This document shows, one piece after another, positions 26,941 to 36,102 of a stretch of DNA of 64,000 bases (position 1 is the first letter of the stretch; the number at the start of each line of letters is the position of its first letter). The notes beneath the pieces are model-generated. The model was not told the DNA's origin and made no database searches. It saw only the letters and a program-made list of their open reading frames with translations. This stretch comes from CALOFP01 sp942492635 (GTDB lineage: Bacteria; UBP6; UBA1177; CALOFP01), in contig CALOFP010000003.1 in assembly GCA_942492635.1 (NCBI GenBank), forward strand, positions 558,001 to 622,000, in the 5' to 3' direction. The translations under genes and the position numbers were made by a program.

Positions 26941-27090
26941 TTCAAGATCTCCGAGCTTCTGAATATTGAGATTTATTTTTATTACCGTGAGTCAAAGAGC
27001 TCAGAGGGCAAATTTACAAATAATTCCGCCGAAATACGGGCTGTTTTCACGCTGATATTTTGTTTGCGTGGAGAATGCTGTCCGGATTCG
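26937..27090. repeat. AT-rich repeat R3, copy a
   Basis: Contains GAGCTTCTGAATATTGAGA and a following AATAATTCCGCCGAAATA. Matched by 32025-32225 over most of its length, and by 36555-36700 and 37820-37985 in the distal part. It abuts the truncated R1 copy. Non-coding as far as can be seen. Confidence 0.65.
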
Positions 27091-27219
27091 TCAGGAAATA
27101 AATTTGCATCTCCTCTTTTATAAAATTTTACCGAGGAAATTAAACACCCTATTAATCTGAACAAATCCAGTAGAAACACAAACAATAAAAACTTGAATGA
27201 ATGACTAAAAGTACAAAAA
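27091..27219 (-). repeat. Repeat R1 copy: 3' exon of the group II intron
   Basis: Minus strand TTTTTGTACTTTTAGTCATT and what follows match the empty site at 25241-25377, up to the IS200 start codon ATGCAAATTT at about 27104. There the match ends and unrelated DNA begins, so the IS200 body is lost here. Confidence 0.7.
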
Positions 27220-27304
27220 GTCGAGTAGAGCAAGTGTTCCAGTTTGGTTTTACGGATGTTTTCGGGCTTCCCAGCTCCATCTAGAGAACACTTGCCCCCT
27301 CACA

Positions 27305-27337
27305 GAAGCGTGCCTGCGGTTTTCCCGCACACGCCTC
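27305..27337 (-). ncRNA. Group II intron domain V, copy 1, altered triad
   Basis: Minus strand GAGGCGTGTGCGG, a GAAA-type loop, and CCGCAGGCACGCTTC fold into the standard domain V hairpin. The catalytic AGC triad reads AGG, and the partner base has changed so that pairing is kept. Confidence 0.85.
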
Positions 27338-27363
27338 TTCGCTGCTGTTCACTTCAATGTGCA

Positions 27364-28662
27364 TTAGAAGTACATGGAGTGGTAAATTCTAGGTTTGGGT
27401 AACGGATAGGCTTTTTGATATTTGCAAAACTGTTCCCATGTAAAGCTCTTCTTCTGGCTTCTTCTGTTCAGCCATTTGAACACTATAGACTCAACAGCAT
27501 CAAGAAAACGTGTAAGATGCCTCAGGTTGTCACTGACACCGAAATAGCGGTAATGTCCAAGCAACCTTGTTCTTATACCCTTCCACAGTTCCTTAAGTTT
27601 ATGCTTGCTTCTGTTTATGCTCATATAGAGTTTTACTTTATGGACAGCACGGGCAAATCGAGCTTTCGCGGTTTTCCTCGCAACCTTCGGATTCCCTCTC
27701 TTGCTCTTACCGATATAGTGAGTGAATGCCAGAAAGTTAAAAGTCCCATTGCCTTCATCATCATCATCATTATCCTTCCATCGTATGGTGAATCTTATAA
27801 TTTTGGTTTTCTCTTTCGAGAGTTCCAAGCCGAATTTTCCCAGACGCTTTTGCAGTTCATCCATGATAAAATAAGCTTCTTCCTTATGCTCCGTAAAGAT
27901 CACAAAGTCATCTGCGTACCTCACCATACTCACAAATCCTTTACAGGTTTTCTTTATCTTTTTCTCGACCCAGAGGTCGAGAACATAATGAAGATAAACA
28001 TTTGCAAGTATTGGTGAAATTATGCCGCCTTGGGGCGTTCCCACCTCTACTGCGTAGAAGTTGCCTTCCTCCATAACGCCACTTTTCAGAATACGGACAA
28101 TGTATCTCATAAATGTGGAATCGGAGATTCTTTCTTCAAGACACCTCACCATCCACTTATGATCGACATTGTCAAAGAAGCCTTTTATGTCCGCATCAAT
28201 CACGTAGGTCACCGGACAATTCATTATCGTATTGTCCACTACTTTCAGTGCCTGATGCTGGTTTCTTCCTTTTCTGAAACCATACGAGAACTCTTTGAAA
28301 TCCACCTCATAAATCGCTTCCAATATTCTGGTCATGGCCATCTGGATAATTTTATCTTCCACGGCAGGGATTCCCAGAGGACGGACTTTCGAGCCGTCTC
28401 CTTTGGGAATGTAGGTTCGCCTCACGGGCTGCGGACGATAGCTCATCCTTTTCATGCGGACAACCAGATTTTCAAGATTCGCCTGAAGATTCTTTTCGTA
28501 ATCCTCAACACTCACCTTGTCTATTCCGGGAGCTTTTCCCCGCTTAAGCATGTAGAAACATTCTTTTAGATTCGATACATTCAATAGGTGAATAAGATTT
28601 TTGAACTTACATTTCCTATCCTCCTTCGCCATTTCGGTTATAAGTTTCAATTTCGTTTCCAC
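27364..28662 (-). CDS. ltrA: Group II intron reverse transcriptase/maturase
   Basis: Intron-encoded protein of about 432 residues that would splice the intron RNA and copy it into DNA. It shows RT blocks GKAPGIDKVSVEDYE, RPLGIPAVEDKIIQMA, YGFRKGRNQHQAL, DADIKGFFDNVDH, GTPQGGIISPILANVYLH and the active-site YADD, then a maturase domain X (FLGF-like NFLAFTHYI, HYRYFGVSDN). No HNH endonuclease domain follows, so retrohoming would use nicked or single-stranded targets. The GTG at 28662 is chosen because GGAGG lies six bases upstream; the frame is open further up to 28740. It appears intact. Confidence 0.93.
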   Translation of the reverse strand: METKLKLITEMAKEDRKCKFKNLIHLLNVSNLKECFYMLKRGKAPGIDKVSVEDYEKNLQANLENLVVRMKRMSYRPQPVRRTYIPKGDGSKVRPLGIPAVEDKIIQMAMTRILEAIYEVDFKEFSYGFRKGRNQHQALKVVDNTIMNCPVTYVIDADIKGFFDNVDHKWMVRCLEERISDSTFMRYIVRILKSGVMEEGNFYAVEVGTPQGGIISPILANVYLHYVLDLWVEKKIKKTCKGFVSMVRYADDFVIFTEHKEEAYFIMDELQKRLGKFGLELSKEKTKIIRFTIRWKDNDDDDEGNGTFNFLAFTHYIGKSKRGNPKVARKTAKARFARAVHKVKLYMSINRSKHKLKELWKGIRTRLLGHYRYFGVSDNLRHLTRFLDAVESIVFKWLNRRSQKKSFTWEQFCKYQKAYPLPKPRIYHSMYF

Positions 28663-29162
28663 TACTTCCTCCAAATCGGTGTCTGGTTCATGTTTCCTCT
28701 CAACTTTACACAACAACGTCCGCCCCTTCCCCACGTACACGGCTTTCCCGTGCTCAGAGTACTACGAGCGGATCCGACTTCCTGACGGACATCTCCACAT
28801 CCTCGCCTTCTCAGCTTGTTTGCGGATATCTCATTGAGAATCCGTCAGGATCTCCCAAGTTCCGACGCAATCCATTCGACACCATGTCATCGTTTCTAAC
28901 CCCGAGGCGCAATTATGAGCTCACCAAATCGCCCATAAATGTTCTGTCTTCCAGAGCGGCAACACTGTCGACCAACCTAAAGCGTCAATTTCGGGGCTAC
29001 TACAACGTTCACGCTTACGCATTACAACCTGGTATCTCCTTCCAATGAGCTTCGCCTGTTTTGTTACCGCCACAGACGTCATTTTCAGTAACAGGCTGGT
29101 GGTTAACCTTTACCTTTACGGGATTTTAACCCGTTGGATTGCGCCAGCTTCGCTTGGCGCAC

Positions 29163-29290
29163 TGCCGCCCTGTCCCCCATCGAGTTTGAATAAAATGAAG
29201 AAATCCACCAGAAACGCAGATAATAAAAACTTTAATGAATGCCTAAAAGTGTAAAAATGCCGGTCTTGATCCGCTTCGAATATGTATATC
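29163..29290 (-). repeat. R1-derived spacer between the two intron copies
   Basis: Contains the 5' exon of copy 1 (AAACTCGATGGGGGAC up to GGCGGCA) and a diverged R1 segment (CTTTTAGGCATTCATTAAAG), and begins with the 3' flank of copy 2. The two introns are therefore in tandem in one chain of R1 repeats. Confidence 0.6.
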
Positions 29291-29983
29291 GTCGAGTAGA
29301 GCAAGCATCTGTATTCTAAGACGATATTATCATGGGTTCCCAGCTCACCTATTCAGATGCTCACCCCCTCACAGAACCGTGCGTGCGGTTTTCCCGCACA
29401 CGGCTCTTCGCTGCTGCTCACTCCAACCTACGAACAAGTAAATCGAAGATATAAGTTCCAATTTCGTTGCCATTTCATTATCCAAATCGGTGTTCGGATA
29501 AATGATGTTTCCTCAAAACTTTACACAACAACGTCCGTCCCTTCCCCACGTACGCGGCTTTCCCGCGCTCAGAGTACTACGAGCGGATCCGACTTCCTGA
29601 CGGACATCTCCACATCCTCGCCTTCTCAGTTTGTTTGCGGATATCTCATTGAGAATCCGTCAGGATCTCCCAAGTTCCGACGCAATCCATTCGACACCAT
29701 GTCATCGTTTCTAACCCCGAGGCGCAATTATGAGCTCACCAAATCGCCCATAAATGTTCTGTCTTCCAGAGCGGCAACACTGTCGACCAACCTAAAGCGT
29801 CAATTTCGGGGCTACTACAACGTTCACGCTTACGCATTACAACCTGGTATCTCCTTCCAATGAGCTTCGCCTGTTTTGTTACCGCCACAGACGTCATTTT
29901 CAGTAACAGGCTGGTGGTTAACCTTTACCTTTACCTTTACGGGATTTTAACCCGTTGGATTGCGCCAGCTTCGCTTGGCGCAC
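29291..29983 (-). mobile_element. ORF-less group II intron (copy 2)
   Basis: A 693-base intron with the same GTGCGCC start (29983) and CTCTACTCGAC end (29291) as copy 1. Its 5' half (29565-29983) is almost identical to copy 1. Only a short degenerate piece of the start of the RT gene remains (about 29424-29563), fused to domain V at 29374-29406. Domain V has the canonical AGC triad. The domain VI stem uses different bases from copy 1 but still pairs. It could be mobilised in trans by the copy 1 protein. Confidence 0.85.
29374..29406 (-). ncRNA. Group II intron domain V, copy 2, canonical
   Basis: Minus strand GAGCCGTGTGCGG, GAAA loop and CCGCACGCACGGTTC: a fully paired domain V with the standard AGC triad. 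Confidence 0.85.
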
Positions 29984-30065
29984 TGCCGCCCTGTCCCCCA
30001 TCGAGTTTATTGGATAAGGTTGTTTAAATGAAATAATTTAACGACAACAATAGTATATAAAATAA

Positions 30066-30110
30066 TTGACAAACTATACTAATTATTTAGTTTACTTAAT
30101 AGTAAGTAAA
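30066..30110 (+). promoter_or_regulatory. Possible promoter and operator of the metzincin-like lipoprotein gene
   Basis: TTGACA at 30066-30071 is followed after 16 bases by a weak TAGTTT. Just downstream TTTACTTA (30091-30098) and TAAGTAAA (30103-30110) form a perfect inverted repeat around ATAG, placed where a repressor or an RNA hairpin could act. Confidence 0.4.
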
Positions 30111-30167
30111 TAATTGCCGGTAGGTGATTGTGAAATATTATTTATCATTATTATTGTGGAGGTGTTT

Positions 30168-31874
30168 ATGAGTCTAAAAACAACTTATTTCTTGGCGTTA
30201 TTTATTGCAGTTTTAGCTTTCGGGTGTGAGCCTGGTGAAAAATTAAATGATTTCAATGAAAACACGGATGATACGGCAAAAACAACAAGATCTCTGGGCA
30301 GCACCAATGTCAGTGGTCCACATTGGGACAAAGAAAAAAAACTATTTATGGAAGAGATGCATCACCACATGAGAATAGCCGTAATGAGTAAAGCATATGA
30401 AACATGTGTAGATCAAGAAATGAGATCACTATATGATGGCTTTGAATGCGATATTGACCCACATCTTAATTTGAGTATCTCGGCAAAAATTAAAAAAGTA
30501 ATTGATATTTCCAGAACGGATACAGATGTTACTGTTAAAAACAGTCCATCATCATTAGATTTTATAGCGGCAGCGCAACTTGGCAACTATGGTACCAATG
30601 ACGAGAATTTTAGATGGGGGGCATGGTTTAATGATGTATATTACGGTCAAGTATATAAAAATAACAGAGAGTGTGTTAAGGGGGAAAAACCTGAAATAGA
30701 TCACTGTTATTTACATATGGAAGACTACCCTTTCCCTTACAACGAAGGTGCCGCCACGACTCTTCATGAGCTCATGCACAGACATGGGTATTCTGATGAT
30801 AGCTGTGGAAATAATAGTGATCCAAGTTGGGACAAGCAAAAAAGAACCGTGTCTTATATTGTGGGTGGTTGTATTGAAAAAGTTGTTAATGAAATGGGGG
30901 AAGACCAGTACGAATTAGGTGATGTCGGTTCACCATTCGGTCCAAATGCAGATGGGCAAGCGGATTTAATTCATTTCAGAGATGATGGAGTTTATGTTTC
31001 GCTTTCAACAGGTTCAGGCTTTACTACTCCAACAAAGTGGATTAGTAATTTCAGCAAAAATGAGAACTGGCACAAGCTCCAACACACAAGAACTGTTGGT
31101 GACGTTAATGGCGATGGAAAAGCGGATATTGTCGGATTTGGAGTTAATGGTGTATATGTAGCTTTATCAACAGGCAATAGTTTTTCATGGGAGGGTCGTT
31201 GGACGAATAATTACTATTACGATTATGGTTGGAGAAACTACAAACATGTTCGGAAAGTGGCAGACGTAAATGGTGATTCATGTAGCGACATTGTCGCATT
31301 CGGAGAGGACTATGTGTTCGTATCTTTATCAAACTGTAACAGTGGTTTTGAAAAAGCATCCCGTTGGCATACAGATTTTGGATATAATGATGGTTGGAGG
31401 GTTGAAAAACATGTTAGAGATATTGGTGACTTCAATGGAGATGGGAAAGCTGATATCATTGGATTTAAGGATGATGGTGTTTATGTTGCATTATCGAACG
31501 GCAATGAATTTGGTTCTAAAATAAAATGGATTGATGACTTTGCCTACAATGTTGGTGGATGGAGAGTTCATAGTCATGAGAGAATAATTGGCAACATTAA
31601 CGGTGGATCAGGATGGGATGACATTATTGGTTTTGGAAAATATAAAGTTTATCTAGCTAAATCAAGAGGAAACTCGAGTAAGGGCTTTGAATCCAAAGCG
31701 ACTGCTTATAACGGACTAGCCATTGAAAACGGTGGATGGAGAAAGGAACATTTTAGAGGTGCTGCTGATGTAAACGGAGATGGAAAAGATGATATTGTTG
31801 CCATTAGCAAATATGGTGTTTTCGTTGCACTCTCAAACGGAACGACTTTCGATAGCACTAAAACTTGGATGTAG
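30168..31874 (+). CDS. Lipoprotein with metzincin-like zinc motif and FG-GAP repeats
   Basis: A 568-residue exported protein. The signal peptide ends in LAFGC with C20 as the lipid site. Residues 200-210 read HELMHRHGYSD, which fits the metzincin zinc signature HExxHxxGxxH/D with D210 as third ligand, as in snapalysin-type enzymes. The C-terminal half (about 270-565) has six FG-GAP/VCBS-type repeats with D-x-N-G-D-G-KADI calcium-loop sequences and VYVALSTGN strands, probably a beta-propeller. It may be a surface protease or a binding protein; catalytic activity is inferred. The ATG at 30168 has GGAGG upstream; an earlier in-frame start lacks one. AT-rich, like the island. Confidence 0.75.
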   Translation: MSLKTTYFLALFIAVLAFGCEPGEKLNDFNENTDDTAKTTRSLGSTNVSGPHWDKEKKLFMEEMHHHMRIAVMSKAYETCVDQEMRSLYDGFECDIDPHLNLSISAKIKKVIDISRTDTDVTVKNSPSSLDFIAAAQLGNYGTNDENFRWGAWFNDVYYGQVYKNNRECVKGEKPEIDHCYLHMEDYPFPYNEGAATTLHELMHRHGYSDDSCGNNSDPSWDKQKRTVSYIVGGCIEKVVNEMGEDQYELGDVGSPFGPNADGQADLIHFRDDGVYVSLSTGSGFTTPTKWISNFSKNENWHKLQHTRTVGDVNGDGKADIVGFGVNGVYVALSTGNSFSWEGRWTNNYYYDYGWRNYKHVRKVADVNGDSCSDIVAFGEDYVFVSLSNCNSGFEKASRWHTDFGYNDGWRVEKHVRDIGDFNGDGKADIIGFKDDGVYVALSNGNEFGSKIKWIDDFAYNVGGWRVHSHERIIGNINGGSGWDDIIGFGKYKVYLAKSRGNSSKGFESKATAYNGLAIENGGWRKEHFRGAADVNGDGKDDIVAISKYGVFVALSNGTTFDSTKTWM

Positions 31875-31969
31875 TTGTAGATATTTATTTGGTTCATTAC
31901 TTCCGCTTTCCCAAAAGGGCCTATTTCTGAAAACAATTCTTCACTAACCCTCTTAACATTAGGTTGATT

Positions 31970-32225
31970 ATCCAAGTAGCCAACGAGATCACCTCGCCCC
32001 CCGGGAACCTCGTAGAGGTGACATTATCAATTTTCAAGCTTTCCGAGCTTCTGAATATTGAGATTTATTTTTATCGCCATACTCCAAAGAGCTCTGAGCA
32101 CCAATTTCAAAATAATTTCGTCGAAATAGCGGCTGCTACGGCCTCGATATCTTTTTTATGGCGATTTTATCCGCTGGGGAGAGGTTGATATTGTTTTTCC
32201 GGGATTTCCGGGGTTCGGATAATGT
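31970..32225. repeat. R2 unit followed by AT-rich repeat R3, copy b
   Basis: The order R2 (CCAACGAGATCACC, CCTCGTAGAGG) then R3 (GAGCTTCTGAATATTGAGA) is the same as at 26880-27090. The two repeats therefore travel as one composite unit. It fills the gap between the convergent lipoprotein and Dsr1 genes. Confidence 0.65.
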
Positions 32226-32256
32226 TTTTTGAAATCGGGGAAGTGTCGATAGCGCC

Positions 32257-35200
32257 TTATCTCATATCCCACCTATTCCTCAAGCTTAAATATTTTGGAT
32301 CCGATCTAAGATTTTTATTTTTTTCGCCCAAATATTCAATTGTATTGCCAATATTCTCGCTCCAACTATTACCATTTCCTGGCAAGATTACGGATAGCAA
32401 AGATATTATCTCCTTTGAGTAATTACAAATAAAATCTTCATCAGACGTTATATAGTAAGGAATTATAACTCTTTCATCTTCAATAACAGTCATATGAGGT
32501 ATTACAGCTTCGAGCAAATTTGGAAAAATATTCTTGTTAGATAAAATTAAATTACAAAGATACTTTGTAGTTGTTGAATTCTTAACAACCTTATGAGTCG
32601 GCCATACCTTATTAAAAAACAAATTTGCTATATTTAACCAATCTATTGGTGGGGTTGACAAATTTTTTTGTATTCTCAACAGAATTTTCTCTCTGAATTT
32701 ATCATTGGATTTTAATATAACATTCATCAACTCATTATCTGTTATGTATTGTCTACTTTCATCTGTGTTCTTTACCGCTGCCCATTGCATAAGAAGCAAT
32801 TTTGCAACTACATCACCTGATATTTTTCCTCCTTTAACTCCTTCTAACATATGAGGTTTTATAATATTATGTAATTCTAGATCTATAGGCCTAGCTTCAA
32901 ATAGGAATCCTGACCAGAAAGCATCCTTATCTTTTAAATCTTTACTATTGAGAATAGATAAAAGATTTTTTGAAGTCCAATTCTTAAAGTGGAAAAAAAA
33001 CCATTTTAAATGCTGAGTCAATACTGCAATTGTATGGCGTCGCCTATCATCATTTAGTAAAAGCAACTTTTCCATTAAATATAGTGATCTGGACCCTTTT
33101 TCATAAATAATTGATTTTTGACTTTTTGCTTCAAACGCACACAAGACCCCTGCAATCTTGCCTATATATGAATTTATAGCTTTATCAAGCCAATCAAAAC
33201 AAAAATTATTCTCTTCATTGTATATAGAGTTGCATTCTATTATGCTAATTATTCTTTCAATTATTTTAATAAAGCTATTAGGATATTTATCGTGCAAATC
33301 ATCCCAAACAGCAACCATCCATTCACATAAAGCACCAAAAAACGGTATAACATCATCAATAGGATAGATAGAAATCCGTTCAGCAATTAGTGCTTTAAGT
33401 CTTGGACTATCGTCAATACGAGAACCGTGGTACAAAAACTTACGCCAAAAGAAAGAATATTCATTCTCACCTATAGCTTGATGTAAAGCAGTAAATGCCC
33501 TAAGAGGAAATTTTGCTGATAAACCTGAAAAAGGATCTTTTTCCAATAGAACACTATCCGTTCTACCTGTAATTTCTTTTGCCTTTTTTAGGATGTTTTG
33601 GACAGGCTCCTTTAAAAGTTCTTCACATCCACTTTCTGTTGATACTGTACCACCACGGATTTCCATTGACCTAACCGCTTGATTTGCTTTTTCAGGTTGC
33701 CACTCAGGAACTATCAATTTCAATCTACCTATCTCATCTCCAATATTGAATTTAAATAGACAGCCTTTGTTCGACAGCCATTGTATTCGGTTCAAAATTT
33801 GCCATGCACTAGCTTCTTTATAAAAGATTTCATCGACATCTTTAGCCCATCCTTTTAGCAGCCTATTTTCAAGAAATATTTTTATTTCATCATTCAATTT
33901 ATTCCAATGATTGGATAATGAAAAAAGAAGGTCCCTTTGATTGTGCTCACTCCAAAAGAATTTGTCACTTAAGTTAACCATTATTTCACTGAAAGTATTT
34001 AAATTAAATAATTCATCTTTTGCAATAGCCCATACTCTTAATCTGCAGAAAACGTAATCATCTGCTTGCCAAGATAAGAATTCCTGTTTCGCTTTTTCAC
34101 AATCGATTTCTACTAATCTTTCAAAAAGTTGTGAAAAGTATATCACTAAGCCTGAGATATCCCTAGATCGACTTAAAGAACATATTTCAGGATCTTCATC
34201 TTGGATTATTGGTGAGAAATTAGTGTTAAAACATCCTGCTTCATTCGCTATTTTTATAGCATGCTCTATGTTGTATCTTAGCTCCTTAACAAATGGGCCT
34301 AACCATTCATCAGGGACATCAATATCATACAAAATATCAGGATACTCCACGCCCAACCCGATAATCTCTGTTATATAATTATTCTCAAAATTTTTTGGAA
34401 CTCTTTGTCCATAGAAAGTTGTAGAAAACATTAAAGAGGGCATACACTTTTTCATAAACCTTCTTAAAAAAGAAGTGTCCCAGCCGCATATATTTAATTC
34501 TTCTCGTATGCAGCATAAAGAGTTATGAATATTTGTTGGACATTGGTTTTCAAAACACTCAAATATGTAATGCCAAGCTTTCCTTATTATATCAGAAAAT
34601 CTCCCTACAGTTAGCATTTTAAATAGTATTTTGGTTTTTATATATGGGTGTAAACCTCTTTGTTTTGCTGCCCACCATGGAGCTATAGGTTGATCTGCTA
34701 CATTTATAAACCACTCAGCAATATTAGCTAATCTTGGTGTCAAAAATGGCGTTTTAATCGAATATTCACCATTTATTGAAGCATACCTATCGTGTGGTAA
34801 ATTTCTTTTATCAAGATTTACAATAGCGAACGCATCCCATTCATTTTCTTGAATTTTTCTTTCTGAGTAGTGGTAAAGTTCTGTATCAAACTTTTCGGGT
34901 TTAAAATCAGAGTCAAGCCCATAAATTTCGAATGGATCAATAGTTTTACTATTTTCACCATTTATATCTTCTTTGTATGGTGTTGAGTATCTGATTTTCG
35001 GATCAAATACGCAAAGCCATTCAGCAGGTAAAGGTGGATGAGCTTCTGAAAATCTCCTTGAACCTTGTATCGTTGAAACTATGTGCGCAACCTGACCTCT
35101 TTCAAAGGCTTGCATTTTTTCGGGTCCTTTTCGAGCTTTTTTAAATACTTTTTCATACCATTCATCAGGATTTCTTGCTCGCTCTGCCCATGCTTCAAGT

Positions 35201-36051
35201 GTGTCCCAGAGTTGTTTGTATTTATTTTCATTGGAAAAAGGTATCGCCTCCACACCTTTATGGTTCCATCTTGCTGCAGCCTCGCATGGACTACCTTCTT
35301 GGAAAGCGTAAACACCGTTTTTTATGGTATCCTTTTTATTAAGTGCTTCTAATAGATATTGGACTGGTGGATCATCTGCAGAATAACCGACAAATACCAC
35401 AACATAATGCTCCATAACTTCTCTTAAGAATTTTGTGGCCCACCCATCGGCTAAATAGGCTTTCCCAAACTGAGAACTGGAAAGAACAAATTCTGTACTC
35501 TCAGACCCGGAATAATCTTTTTTTGCACAGCCATGTAGATATACAATACCGTCAATTCCTTCATTTCTATTAACATTCGGTAATCGAGGTGGCTGCCAAA
35601 TTTTTTCAGCTTTACAACAATCATCAAACAATCTATCAAAATTTGTAGTAACCAGTTGAATCTTTCCAGATGGTGTTGTAGCAAGATCAATTAAAGTCTT
35701 GTGTGCAGATAAATCGACATTTTCAATCGGTTTCAACACTTTTGCTACATTTTCCTCAATATCATCAGTAAAAAAATCGCGTTCCAATAGACCAAATACT
35801 CGATCAACAGATATGAGTCCACTTACACCGCACTTTTTTTCCACTCTCCTTATTTCTTTTAAAACTCTTTGGATTGGATCATTCTTATCAACATGTAATT
35901 TGTCAACCACTTCGTCTGCTAAGCCTAAAAAGTCTTTTAGGCCCGCTCTTGCTCTCGAAACTCCGGCACCACAAAAAAAGACTACACGTCCTTCATCACG
36001 CGCTGTTAGCAACTCGTCTGGTATTGATGGTCCATTTTTTATAAATCTCAT
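32257..36051 (-). CDS. Dsr1-type SIR2 NADase, predicted anti-phage defence
   Basis: A 1264-residue protein. The N-terminal 270 residues are a SIR2-like NAD-binding domain: FFCGAGVS (28-32 core), TTNFDRLFDD with N137, YLHG with H173, and VGYSADDPPVQYLLEAL. The Asn and His correspond to the residues that cleave NAD+ in defence sirtuins. The long remainder is helical and of the DUF4020-like/Dsr1 type, probably the sensor. By analogy with DSR1/DSR2 it would deplete NAD+ on phage infection and abort growth. Length fits Dsr1 better than DSR2. Codon use is strongly AT-rich compared with the core genes, suggesting transfer. Repeats flank it on both sides, and a 99-residue gene precedes it by 51 bases. 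The start ATG follows GGAGAA. Confidence 0.85.
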   Translation of the reverse strand: MRFIKNGPSIPDELLTARDEGRVVFFCGAGVSRARAGLKDFLGLADEVVDKLHVDKNDPIQRVLKEIRRVEKKCGVSGLISVDRVFGLLERDFFTDDIEENVAKVLKPIENVDLSAHKTLIDLATTPSGKIQLVTTNFDRLFDDCCKAEKIWQPPRLPNVNRNEGIDGIVYLHGCAKKDYSGSESTEFVLSSSQFGKAYLADGWATKFLREVMEHYVVVFVGYSADDPPVQYLLEALNKKDTIKNGVYAFQEGSPCEAAARWNHKGVEAIPFSNENKYKQLWDTLEAWAERARNPDEWYEKVFKKARKGPEKMQAFERGQVAHIVSTIQGSRRFSEAHPPLPAEWLCVFDPKIRYSTPYKEDINGENSKTIDPFEIYGLDSDFKPEKFDTELYHYSERKIQENEWDAFAIVNLDKRNLPHDRYASINGEYSIKTPFLTPRLANIAEWFINVADQPIAPWWAAKQRGLHPYIKTKILFKMLTVGRFSDIIRKAWHYIFECFENQCPTNIHNSLCCIREELNICGWDTSFLRRFMKKCMPSLMFSTTFYGQRVPKNFENNYITEIIGLGVEYPDILYDIDVPDEWLGPFVKELRYNIEHAIKIANEAGCFNTNFSPIIQDEDPEICSLSRSRDISGLVIYFSQLFERLVEIDCEKAKQEFLSWQADDYVFCRLRVWAIAKDELFNLNTFSEIMVNLSDKFFWSEHNQRDLLFSLSNHWNKLNDEIKIFLENRLLKGWAKDVDEIFYKEASAWQILNRIQWLSNKGCLFKFNIGDEIGRLKLIVPEWQPEKANQAVRSMEIRGGTVSTESGCEELLKEPVQNILKKAKEITGRTDSVLLEKDPFSGLSAKFPLRAFTALHQAIGENEYSFFWRKFLYHGSRIDDSPRLKALIAERISIYPIDDVIPFFGALCEWMVAVWDDLHDKYPNSFIKIIERIISIIECNSIYNEENNFCFDWLDKAINSYIGKIAGVLCAFEAKSQKSIIYEKGSRSLYLMEKLLLLNDDRRRHTIAVLTQHLKWFFFHFKNWTSKNLLSILNSKDLKDKDAFWSGFLFEARPIDLELHNIIKPHMLEGVKGGKISGDVVAKLLLMQWAAVKNTDESRQYITDNELMNVILKSNDKFREKILLRIQKNLSTPPIDWLNIANLFFNKVWPTHKVVKNSTTTKYLCNLILSNKNIFPNLLEAVIPHMTVIEDERVIIPYYITSDEDFICNYSKEIISLLSVILPGNGNSWSENIGNTIEYLGEKNKNLRSDPKYLSLRNRWDMR

Positions 36052-36102
36052 TGATATTAATTTTCTCCTGTTTGAATGTATCTCAAAGCTTTTAACCTAG
36101 AA

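Larger units (their letters stand above)
27220..29162 (-). mobile_element. Group II intron with reverse transcriptase (copy 1)
   Basis: A 1943-base retroelement on the minus strand. It starts with GTGCGCC at 29162 (the GUGYG 5' consensus) and ends ...CTCTACTCGAC at 27220. The reverse transcriptase lies in domain IV. Domain V is at 27305-27337. Domain VI has stem arms CAAGTGTTC/GAACACTTG. The exons are R1 repeat sequence that is intact at 25377/25378, which fixes both ends. The region 28663-29162 is structured intron RNA (domains I-III), not coding; it is almost identical to 29565-29983 of the second copy. The boundaries are strongly supported by the empty site. Confidence 0.9.

Noticed and set aside
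26607..26945. Minus-strand open frame of 112 codons
   Set aside because: It consists of R2 repeat units; similar units elsewhere are broken by stops and no start signal is present.
29357..29863. Plus-strand open frame of 168 codons over the second intron
   Set aside because: It is antisense to conserved intron RNA, including domain V. The same sequence is non-coding in copy 1.
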